From Streptomyces decoyicus (lineage in GTDB: Bacteria; Actinomycetota; Actinomycetes; Streptomycetales; Streptomycetaceae): a stretch of DNA of 64,000 nt. Each line of letters opens with the position of its first letter. Position 1 is the first letter of the stretch. Below, piece by piece: positions 43,567 through 50,796 of the stretch. The stretch spans positions 1,984,001 through 2,048,000 of the forward strand of contig NZ_CP082301.1 in NCBI RefSeq assembly GCF_019880305.1, given 5' to 3'. A model generated the notes under the pieces. It was not told the DNA's origin. It was given only the letters and a program-made list of their open reading frames with translations, and searched no databases. The position numbers and the translations under genes are program-made.

Positions 43567-44385
43567 ATGACCGCACCCCGCACCGTCCTGCTCACCGGCG
43601 CCGCCGGCGGACTCGGCACCCTGATGCGCGAACTGCTGCCGCCCTACGGGTACCGGCTGCGCCTCTTCGACCAGCGACCCGTCGACACCACGGCGGGCGA
43701 ACCGGACGCGATCACCGCCGAGCTGGCCGACACGGAGGCGCTGCGCGCGGCGGTGCGCGGGGTCGATGCGATCATCCATCTCGCCGGTATCTCCCTGGAG
43801 GCCGACTTCGCGCAGATCCTGCGCGCCAACATCGAGGGCACGTACCACCTGTACGAGGCGGCGCGCGAGGCAGGCGTCCGCCGGGTCGTCTTCGCCTCCT
43901 CCAACCACGCCGTCGGCTTCACCCCGCGTCCCCCGGACGGCTCCGGCGCCATCCCCGTCGGCACACCCCGCCGTCCCGACACCTACTACGGGCTGTCCAA
44001 GGGGTTCGGCGAGGATCTCGCCTCGCTGTACTGGGATCTGCACGGCATCGAGACCGTCTCGGTCCGCATCGGCTCCTGCTTCCCCGAGCCGGCCTCGGTC
44101 CGGATGCTGTCCATCTGGCTGAGCCCGGCCGACTGCGCACGGCTGCTGCACGCCGCGCTCACCGCGCCGGACGTAGGCCACACCGTCGTCTACGGCTCCT
44201 CCGCCAACACCCGCCTGTGGTGGGACCTGTCGACCGCCCGCGCCCTGGGGTACGAGCCTCAGGACGACTCCGAGCCGTATGCGGCAGCGCTGCTCGCCGC
44301 GCAGGGCGCACTGGACCCCGGCAACCCCGAACACGAGCATCTCGGCGGCGCCTTCTGCACCGACCCGCCCCGGTGGCCGCACTGA
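43567..44385 (+). CDS. NAD-dependent uronate dehydrogenase-like protein
   Basis: 272 residues, a short-chain (extended SDR) fold: VLLTGAAGGLGTLMRELL for NAD, HLAGISLEADFAQILRANIE, FASSNHAVGFTPRP and the YxxxK catalytic pair in YYGLSKGFGEDLASLY. These blocks resemble uronate dehydrogenases that oxidise D-glucuronate or D-galacturonate to the aldarolactone. CGGAGGAGTAA precedes the ATG. Together with kdgD and the semialdehyde dehydrogenase it makes most of an oxidative uronate pathway; glucarate dehydratase and a transporter are not in the window. Confidence 0.88.
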   Translation: MTAPRTVLLTGAAGGLGTLMRELLPPYGYRLRLFDQRPVDTTAGEPDAITAELADTEALRAAVRGVDAIIHLAGISLEADFAQILRANIEGTYHLYEAAREAGVRRVVFASSNHAVGFTPRPPDGSGAIPVGTPRRPDTYYGLSKGFGEDLASLYWDLHGIETVSVRIGSCFPEPASVRMLSIWLSPADCARLLHAALTAPDVGHTVVYGSSANTRLWWDLSTARALGYEPQDDSEPYAAALLAAQGALDPGNPEHEHLGGAFCTDPPRWPH

Positions 44386-44514
44386 CGGGACCGCCCTGGT
44401 GGCTGCCCCCGCGGCCGTAAGGGGCGTGGCTCCCGCCACGCCGCGGAACCCCCGCCGCCCGGCCGGCGTCCTGCTCTGTGTACCCACCTACCGCGCAGGA
44501 ACGAGGAACGCATC

Positions 44515-44787
44515 ATGGGCATCGTCAGCTGGCTCGTACTCGGGCTGATCGCGGGCATCATCGCGAAGGTCCTGCTGCCGGGACGGGACCCGGGCGGCAT
44601 CGTCGGCACGACCCTGATCGGCATCGTGGGGTCCTTCATCGGCGGCTGGCTCTCCACCAAAATCCTGCACCGCCCGATCCCGAAGGACTTCGGCGAACCC
44701 TCCATGTGGGTCGCCTCCATCGCCGGCGCCCTGGTCCTGCTGATCGCCTACCGGCTGCTCTTCGGCAACTCCCGCGAACGCCGGTGA
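44515..44787 (+). CDS. GlsB/YeaQ/YmgE family stress membrane protein
   Basis: 90 residues with three membrane segments. The family pattern is visible: WLVLGLIAGIIAKVLLPGRD, then GGIVGTTLIGIVGSFIGGWL and a third helix ASIAGALVLLIAYRLLFG. These transglycosylase-associated family proteins are linked to envelope stress; mechanism unknown. AGGAACG lies upstream of the ATG. Confidence 0.92.
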   Translation: MGIVSWLVLGLIAGIIAKVLLPGRDPGGIVGTTLIGIVGSFIGGWLSTKILHRPIPKDFGEPSMWVASIAGALVLLIAYRLLFGNSRERR

Positions 44788-44854
44788 CCGGGCCGGGCGG
44801 CCAAGAGGCCACAGGTAATGGAACCGCAAAGGCGAGCCGATCGTTGAGCCCGGC

Positions 44855-46129
44855 ATGACCGCTATGACTCCTGGCTCGAACCTCCCGCTCAGCGCCGTGC
44901 GGGTGGCGGTGGACGTCACCGCCCCCGTGCGGCTGGACGTATCGGGCCTGCTGCTCGCCGCCAACGGCAAAGTGCGCTCCGACGACGACTTCGTGTTCTA
45001 CAACCAGCCCAGCGGACCGGGCGTGACGCACTCCGCGGCGGCCGGAGGAGGTGGCGACACCATCACGGTGGACACCGCCGCGGTCCCCGACGGCATCGAG
45101 AAGATCGTGGTCACCGCGAGTCCGGACGCCCCCGGCGCGACCTTCGCCGGCACGGAACCGACCGGCACGGTCCGTAACGCCGACGACGGCAGCGTCATCG
45201 CCACCTTCACCCCGCCGCAGCTCGGCACCGAGACCGCGCTGGTGGTCGTCGAGATCTACCGCCGCAACGGCGCCTGGAAGGTCCGCGCGGTCGGCCAGGG
45301 CTACGCCAACGGCCTGGCGGGGATCGCCACCGACTTCGGCGTCAGCGTGGAGGAGCCGGCCGCCCCCGCCGCCGCCCCGCAGGCACCCCCCGCTCCCCCG
45401 GCCCCGCAGGCACCCCCCGCTCCCCCGGCCCCGCAGGCTCCCCCGGCCCCCGCCGGCCAGTGGGGACCGCCCGCCGGCGCACCGGCCCCGGTCGCCGCGC
45501 CGCCAGCACCGGCCGCACCGGCCGCGGCCGCCGCCCCGGCCCCCGGTTCCGGCAAGATCAACCTCGACAAGGGCCGTGTCAGCCTCCAGAAGAACCAGAC
45601 CGTCTCGCTGGTCAAGGGCGGCGCTCCGCTGCTCAGCTCGGTCAAGATGGGCCTCGGCTGGGAGCCCGCCTTCCGCGGCAAGAGCATCGACCTGGACGCC
45701 TCGGTCATCGCCTACGGCCCGGACCGCAAGAAGGTCGACAACTGCTTCTTCGGCAAGCTGACGATCCTGGGCGGCGCGATCCAGCACTCCGGCGACAACC
45801 TCACCGGCGAGGGCGCCGGCGACGACGAGGCGATCACCGTCCACCTCGGCGGGCTGCCCCCGGAGGTGACGGGCCTGGTCTTCGTCGTGAACTCCTTCAC
45901 CGGCCAGAAGTTCTCCGACGTCGCCAAGGCGTACTGCCGCCTGCTGGACGCCCAGAGCGGCGAGGAGCTGGTCCGCTTCGACCTCACCCACGCGGAGCCG
46001 CGCACGGGCGTGATGATGGCCAAGCTCATCCGCCAGTTCTCCGGCGAGTGGGAAATGACCGCGCTCGGCGAGTTCGTCGACTCCCGCACGGTACGCGGCA
46101 TGGTCAAACCGGCCGCAAAGGCCCTGTGA
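44855..46129 (+). CDS. Double TerD-domain protein with a Pro/Ala linker
   Basis: 424 residues. A first TerD-like domain (about 20-165: LDVSGLLLAANGKVRSDDDF, FYNQP, VVEIYRRNGAWKVRAVGQGY) and a second (about 230-424: GKINLDKGRVSLQKN, LGWEPAF, LDASVIAYGP, FSGEWEMTALGEFVDSR). Between them lies a linker of about 60 residues made of PQAPPAPP units. TerD domains bind calcium and take part in tellurite/stress resistance and signalling complexes; the acidic clusters expected for calcium (RSDDDFVF; GEGAGDDEAI) are present. The start is ATG at 44855, with an alternative at 44864. Other ter genes are not adjacent. Confidence 0.9.
   Translation: MTAMTPGSNLPLSAVRVAVDVTAPVRLDVSGLLLAANGKVRSDDDFVFYNQPSGPGVTHSAAAGGGGDTITVDTAAVPDGIEKIVVTASPDAPGATFAGTEPTGTVRNADDGSVIATFTPPQLGTETALVVVEIYRRNGAWKVRAVGQGYANGLAGIATDFGVSVEEPAAPAAAPQAPPAPPAPQAPPAPPAPQAPPAPAGQWGPPAGAPAPVAAPPAPAAPAAAAAPAPGSGKINLDKGRVSLQKNQTVSLVKGGAPLLSSVKMGLGWEPAFRGKSIDLDASVIAYGPDRKKVDNCFFGKLTILGGAIQHSGDNLTGEGAGDDEAITVHLGGLPPEVTGLVFVVNSFTGQKFSDVAKAYCRLLDAQSGEELVRFDLTHAEPRTGVMMAKLIRQFSGEWEMTALGEFVDSRTVRGMVKPAAKAL
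45375..45450 (+). repeat. 30-base repeats encoding the TerD linker
   Basis: About two and a half near-identical units of GCAGGCACCCCCCGCTCCCC plus 10 more bases, encoding APQAPPAPP-type steps. Confidence 0.75.
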
Positions 46130-46457
46130 GCCACTGACGCCCGCGTCCCTGACGGCCCCTCGGGCCCGTCAGGGGCGGGCCGTGGCCGCGCGGCGACGGG
46201 CCCCCACCCACGGATCGTCCCACCGCCGCCTCAGGTCCACGGTGTCCCGCAGCGCCGCCCCGCCGGACGGCCTGCCCTGGTGCGGGAACGGTCCAGGACC
46301 GAAAATTGTGTCGTCCGTATCCGTCGAGCTCCACTGCCTCTCCTCCCCCGTCCGCCCGCCCCCGCCGTTCCCCCTCTCCGCCACGCCCTTCAGCCCCGCC
46401 CCGGCACGGCCCAGCCCGTCGCGGCGCATCCCCCACGGCACGCACGAGGAGCGTTCG
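46130..46457. other. 328-base gap between the TerD gene and a methyltransferase gene
   Basis: It begins with a hairpin, CCCTGACGG at 46147-46155 with its complement at about 46166-46174, a likely terminator for the TerD gene. The remainder is C-rich pyrimidine sequence; a promoter for the methyltransferase must lie here but I cannot place it. No gene is seen. Confidence 0.5.
46147..46174 (+). terminator. Terminator hairpin after the TerD gene
   Basis: 9-bp stem CCCTGACGG/CCGTCAGGG about 18 bases after the stop, loop about 10 bases, extended inside by CCC/GGG. Confidence 0.6.
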
Positions 46458-47333
46458 ATGACGCAGCAGCCGCCGCCGGCCGGCCCCGCGGACCCCCCGG
46501 ACGGCCCAGCGCCCCCGGACCTCCCCGACCGGGTGGTGAGGATCTACGGCGAGCTCGACCTCAGCACCGTCCCCGCCTTCGCCGGCGGCTTCATCAATTT
46601 CGGCTACTGGTCGGGCCTGCCCGGCCCCGCGGACCGGCTGCTGACCGAGTCCGACCGGGTGCGCAGCGAAGAGGATCTCTACCGTCTGGTGCTCGGCACC
46701 TTCGACCGGCCGCAGGGCCGCACCGCCCTGGACGTCGGCTGCGGGCGCGGGCTGGGCTGTGCGCTGGCGCTGCGGGAATTCGGCCTGGGGACGGTCATCG
46801 GGCTGGATGCGCACCCCGACCAGATCGCCCGTGCCCGGGAGGCGAACGCGGCGCTGCTCACCGCATCGGAGAAGAGCTCCGGGCGGCTGGAGTTCGTCCA
46901 GGGCGCGGCCCAGCGCATCCCGCTCCCCGACGGCGGTGTCGACTGCCTCTTCTCCGTCGAGGCGGCGCAGCACTTCCGCGATCTGGCCGGTTTCGCCCGG
47001 GAGGCGGCGCGGGTGCTGCGCCCCGGCGGCCGGCTGGCGCTGACGACCTTCTTCGCCCGCACGCGGTCGGCCGCCCGGGAGCTGCCCGCGCTGCTGCCCC
47101 CGTACGCCGACGGCCTGGACGTCCCGCATGTGGTGGACGAGGTCGCCGGGACGCTGACCGCGGCGGGTCTGCGCGAGGTCCGGGTGCAGTCGGTCGGCGA
47201 CGGGGTCTGGGAGTACTACGACCGCTACATGGCCCAGCAGCCGGACCTCCGCGACGACTGGCCGCGCCGCTATCTGACGGCATATGAGACCGGGCTGCTG
47301 GACTACTACCTGCTGACGGCAGGAGCGGGCTGA
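46458..47333 (+). CDS. SAM-dependent methyltransferase (sterol/MPBQ-like)
   Basis: 291 residues from the ATG at 46458 (CGAGGAG upstream). GGFINFGYWSGLPGPADRLL near residue 45 resembles small-molecule C/O-methyltransferases; motif I ALDVGCGRGLGCALALREFG, motif II VIGLDAHPDQIARAR, then LFSVEAAQHFRDLAGFAREA and VLRPGGRLALTTFF. Such proteins occur in secondary metabolism, but no biosynthetic genes flank it. Substrate unknown. Confidence 0.85.
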   Translation: MTQQPPPAGPADPPDGPAPPDLPDRVVRIYGELDLSTVPAFAGGFINFGYWSGLPGPADRLLTESDRVRSEEDLYRLVLGTFDRPQGRTALDVGCGRGLGCALALREFGLGTVIGLDAHPDQIARAREANAALLTASEKSSGRLEFVQGAAQRIPLPDGGVDCLFSVEAAQHFRDLAGFAREAARVLRPGGRLALTTFFARTRSAARELPALLPPYADGLDVPHVVDEVAGTLTAAGLREVRVQSVGDGVWEYYDRYMAQQPDLRDDWPRRYLTAYETGLLDYYLLTAGAG

Positions 47334-47360
47334 GGCACCCGCCCCGCCGCCGGGGTACGG

Positions 47361-47412
47361 CTACTTCCGACGTCTACATCTGACGGCTATATCTGGCGGC
47401 TACTTCTGACGG
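47361..47412. repeat. Four 13-base tandem units across the PhoX stop codon
   Basis: CTACTTCCGACGT, CTACATCTGACGG, CTATATCTGGCGG and CTACTTCTGACGG, head to tail (47361, 47374, 47387, 47400). The last unit holds the TAG stop and the final codons of the minus-strand PhoX gene, so the other three look like successive duplications of that end. Confidence 0.85.
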
Positions 47413-48851
47413 CGCTGCCGCTTCCAGGGTCCGGTGATGGCCAGCATGATGCCGGGCTCCTGGATGTTGGCGAACAGCGTCCGCCCGTCCGGGGAGAACA
47501 CCGGCCCGGTGAACTCGCTGAACTCCGGCTCGTCCGCGGTGCCGATGTTGAGCTCGTTGCGGGCGACCGGGTAGGTCCGTCCGTCGTCGGTGGCCCCGAA
47601 GAGGTGCTGTACGCCCTCGCCGTCCTCGGCGATGATCAGTCCGCCGTAGGGCGAGACGGTGATGTTGTCGGGGCCGTCCAGCGCACCGTCCTTCGACGGG
47701 TCCTGGTTGACGCCCAGCAGCACCTTCAGGGTCAGGGTCCGCCGCCGCGGGTCGTAGAACCAGACCTGCCCGTCGTGCTGGACCGGGCTCTCGTCCCGGG
47801 CGTACGAGGACACGACGTACGCGCCGCCGTCCGCCCACCACAGGCCCTCCAGCTTGCGGGCGCGGGTGACTTGACCGTCCTTGAACTGCTTGCGCACCGA
47901 GACCTTGCGGGCGTCGCGGTCGGGGACCTCGACCCAGTCGACGCCGTAGACGGTGCCGGCCTTGGTGGCGCGCGAGAGGTCGTCGACGAACCGGCCGCCG
48001 GAGTCGAAGCACTTGAAGGCCTCGAGCACGCCCGCGTCATCGGCCAGCGTGCGCAGCTGCCCGCGGCCGTGCCGGAATCCGTGCGGCGGGGTCCAGCGGT
48101 AGAACAGGCCGTTGGGGGTGTCGGCGTCCTCGGTCAGGAAGAGGTGGCCGCGCTTGGGGTCGACGACCACCGCCTCGTGGGCGTAGCGCCCCAGCGCCTT
48201 GACGGGCTTGGGGTCGCGGCCGGCCCGCAGGTCGTGCGGGTCGACCTCGAAGGCATAACCGTGGTCCTTGGTCATGCCGTGCTGGCCGGCCTTGTCCTCG
48301 TTCTCCTCGCAGGTGAGCCAGGTGCCCCACGGGGTGGTGCCGCCCGCGCAGTTGGTGGACGTACCGGCGATACCGACCCGCTCACCGACCGGGGTGCCGT
48401 CCTTGGCGACCTCGACGACGGTGCAGCCGCCGGCCGCCGCCGGGTCGTAGACGAGCCCCTCGGCCAGCGGCACCGGGTGCGGCCAGTCGGCGCGCGGGCC
48501 CTTCAGCTCGTGGTTGTTGACGAGGAGGGTGGTGCCGCGGTGGCCCTCGAAGGTGCCGGTGCCGTCGTGGTTGGAGGGGGTGGACTCACCGCTGTCGAGC
48601 GTGGTGACCCCGGTCCGGGTGATGATCTTGTACGAGAACCCTGCGGGCAGCGCGAGGATGCCGTCCGGGTCCGGGACCAGCGGGCCGTAGCCGATGCCGT
48701 GGCCGTCCGCCGCACCGTCCCGGCCGGCGTCCGGCGCCTCCTCGGCGAGGGCTCCGGGCGCGGTGGCCAGCACCCCGACGCTGCCGGCCAGCGTGACGCC
48801 CGCGCCGGCGAGGGCGGAACGCTTGGCGAAGTCTCTGCGGGTGAGCGGCAT
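47400..48851 (-). CDS. Tat-exported PhoX-family phosphatase (DUF839)
   Basis: 483 residues from the ATG at 48851, where AGGAG lies 6 bases upstream (an ATG 6 bases earlier abuts it). The N-terminus RRDFAKRSALAGAGVTLAGS is a twin-arginine signal. PhoX-type blocks follow: VNNHELKGPRADWPHPVPLAEG, WGTWLTCEENED, GRYAHEAVVVDPKRGHLFLTED, GLWWADGGAYVVSSYA and LDGPDNITVSPYGGLIIAEDG. PhoX enzymes are calcium/iron-dependent alkaline phosphatases on the outside of the cell. A candidate PHO box is about 60 bases upstream. This suits control by phosphate limitation. Confidence 0.9.
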   Translation of the reverse strand: MPLTRRDFAKRSALAGAGVTLAGSVGVLATAPGALAEEAPDAGRDGAADGHGIGYGPLVPDPDGILALPAGFSYKIITRTGVTTLDSGESTPSNHDGTGTFEGHRGTTLLVNNHELKGPRADWPHPVPLAEGLVYDPAAAGGCTVVEVAKDGTPVGERVGIAGTSTNCAGGTTPWGTWLTCEENEDKAGQHGMTKDHGYAFEVDPHDLRAGRDPKPVKALGRYAHEAVVVDPKRGHLFLTEDADTPNGLFYRWTPPHGFRHGRGQLRTLADDAGVLEAFKCFDSGGRFVDDLSRATKAGTVYGVDWVEVPDRDARKVSVRKQFKDGQVTRARKLEGLWWADGGAYVVSSYARDESPVQHDGQVWFYDPRRRTLTLKVLLGVNQDPSKDGALDGPDNITVSPYGGLIIAEDGEGVQHLFGATDDGRTYPVARNELNIGTADEPEFSEFTGPVFSPDGRTLFANIQEPGIMLAITGPWKRQRRQK

Positions 48852-48911
48852 GGTCATCTCCTGGAGGGCCGGTTTCTTCTCCCCTGTGCCTGCGTCGCAC
48901 ACGCTCTCGTG

Positions 48912-48933
48912 CGTCGTCGAACTCCAGTTGAAC
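48912..48933 (-). promoter_or_regulatory. Candidate PHO box upstream of the PhoX gene
   Basis: On the minus strand, GTTCAACTGGA and GTTCGACGACG are adjacent 11-base units starting with GTTC. They match the Streptomyces PhoP direct-repeat pattern less well than the pitH box but have the right spacing, about 61 bases upstream of the start. Confidence 0.45.
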
Positions 48934-49053
48934 GCGGCGCGACATCCAGGAAGCAGTTGGGGCCGGCCCGGCGGACCGGGACCGGGTCGGGTCCTGATCC
49001 GCCGGACCGGCCCCGGGCGTAGGTGATCCGCCCCGGCCGTGCCCGGTGTTCCG

Positions 49054-50568
49054 TCAGCCGGACTGCCGCGAGCGCGCCTTGAACGCGGCCTTGCGGGCCT
49101 CCTTGGCGGCCTTCTTGTCCGGGTGCAGCCGGCCCATGGCCTCCAGGACGTCGGCGGTGGCCGGGTGGTCCACCCGCCAGGCCGTGTCGAAGAAGCCGCT
49201 GTGCTGGTCGGTCAGGCCCTGCACCAGGTCGCGCAGCTCGCCCGCGGCGTCCTCGTCGGCGCTGTCCAGCTGCGCCGCGATGGTGTCCACCGTCAGCCAG
49301 AAGATCATCTCCTGGGACGGCTCGGGGATCCCGGGCAGCGCGCGCTCGGCGAGCCAGACCCGGGCCAGGCCGCCGAGCTGCCGGTCGTCGAGCACGTCGC
49401 GCAGCGCGGCCTCGGCGTCCGGCGAGACCAGCGAGAGGGTCTGCTGGGCGGCGAGCCGGCGCCGCGGGGCGCGCTCGTCGTCACCGCGGGCGGCCGTGAG
49501 CAGGTCCCGGGCGGCGTCCAGGGGCGTACGGGCGGTGAGCCACAGCTCGGACTCGGCCTGGGCGAGCGCCTCGGGGTAGTCGGGCAGCGCGTCCAGGAGG
49601 ACATCGGCGTCCTTGTCGGTGAGGTCGCCGACCGCCGGGGCGTGCACCCCGGCGTCCAGCATCCGGGCGCGTACGGCGTAGACGCCGAGCGGGGTGAGGC
49701 GGACCAGGCCGTAGCGGGAGACGTCCTCGTCGGTGAGCGGCTCGGTGGTGGGCTCCCCGGAAGAACCTGGGGAGAGGACCGTCTCGCCGTCCTCGTCCAG
49801 CTCCTCGATGAGCGCCTCGTCGACGGGCTGGTAGGCGACCAGACCGATCGGCTCCAGCACCCGGAACTGGTCGTCCAGGCGCATCATCGCCTCGGAGACC
49901 TCTTCGAGGATGTCGTCGGTGGGCTCGTCCATATCGTCCGGGACGATCATGGAGGCGGCCAGCGCGGGCAGCGGAACCTGCTGGTCGGGGCCTTCGTTCA
50001 GGGCCGTGAGCAGATAGAGGTTGCCGAGGATGCCGTCGAGCAGCTCGGCCTCCTCCTCCGGGTTCCAGTCGATCGCGTCCAGGTCCAGTTCGCCGCCCTC
50101 GGTGAGCTGGTCGGCGAGGTCGGCGAGATCGGGGGCGGCCGCGTCGGCGAGCACGGTCTCCATGCCGCCGAGCCAGATGTCGAGGATGTCCTGCGGGCTG
50201 CCGGAGGTGAGCAGGCCCAGCTCGTCGCCGGGGGTGGCGGTGCCGGCCGCGGCGTCGTCGGGGAGGTCGGCGCCGTCCTCGCCGTCGGTGATCTCCTCGA
50301 TCTCCACGAGTCCGGTGTCCACCGCCAGCTGCCAGGCCTCGGCGGTGTAAGCGGGGCCGTCCTCGTCGCCGGCCAGGCCGAGGTGCTCGGTGGCGGCGGC
50401 CAGCGGCTCTTCGAGGATCTCGCCGCCGACGCCGACCGGAACGCCCCGCTCGGCCCAGCGGGCGAGCTTCGCGGCCCGTGCCAGCAGGGGGGCGCTCAGC
50501 GCCTCGCGGGCCAGTTCCGCTTCGGAGTGCAGCCGCACCGGCGGCAGGGTGGGGCGGTCTGCGGACAT
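49054..50568 (-). CDS. Hypothetical acidic helical protein, paralogue of the 2.3-3.8 kb gene
   Basis: 504 residues, strongly acidic (many Asp/Glu runs such as EEITDGEDGADLPDD), soluble, with no signal or membrane helix. The C-terminal half consists of repeated helices: SAPLLARAAKLARWAE early, RLTPLGVYAVRARMLDAG in the middle, and VDHPATADVLEAMGRLHPDK with a basic end KKAAKEARKAAFKARS. These match the gene at 2345-3784 at several points. I recall similar proteins as widespread hypothetical proteins in Streptomyces; function unknown. An internal hairpin-coding segment (49753-49774) encodes LSPGSSGEP. Confidence 0.8.
   Translation of the reverse strand: MSADRPTLPPVRLHSEAELAREALSAPLLARAAKLARWAERGVPVGVGGEILEEPLAAATEHLGLAGDEDGPAYTAEAWQLAVDTGLVEIEEITDGEDGADLPDDAAAGTATPGDELGLLTSGSPQDILDIWLGGMETVLADAAAPDLADLADQLTEGGELDLDAIDWNPEEEAELLDGILGNLYLLTALNEGPDQQVPLPALAASMIVPDDMDEPTDDILEEVSEAMMRLDDQFRVLEPIGLVAYQPVDEALIEELDEDGETVLSPGSSGEPTTEPLTDEDVSRYGLVRLTPLGVYAVRARMLDAGVHAPAVGDLTDKDADVLLDALPDYPEALAQAESELWLTARTPLDAARDLLTAARGDDERAPRRRLAAQQTLSLVSPDAEAALRDVLDDRQLGGLARVWLAERALPGIPEPSQEMIFWLTVDTIAAQLDSADEDAAGELRDLVQGLTDQHSGFFDTAWRVDHPATADVLEAMGRLHPDKKAAKEARKAAFKARSRQSG
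49753..49774. repeat. In-CDS hairpin in the 49.1-50.6 kb gene
   Basis: CTCCCCGG at 49753-49760 pairs with CCTGGGGAG at 49766-49774 (one bulge) around AAGAA. It lies between two acidic stretches and encodes a neutral LSPGSSGEP segment that contrasts with its surroundings. Confidence 0.5.
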
Positions 50569-50796
50569 CGGCTGCTCAGCTCCTCGGACGGACTACGGGC
50601 TCATTGCGCCGCCCAAGCGTAGACGGAATTCCCCGTAACCCGGACGCTTCACCCCCGCACCCCCTCCCGGTCGCCCGGAGAAGCTTGACAACTCCCGTGC
50701 GTGCACAAGAGATTGACGCAGATCGACGCGCGTAGCGCGCCGGTCCGGCTCCCGCACGCACATTCCAGCCACCCCCCATCACCCTCGGAGGCATGC

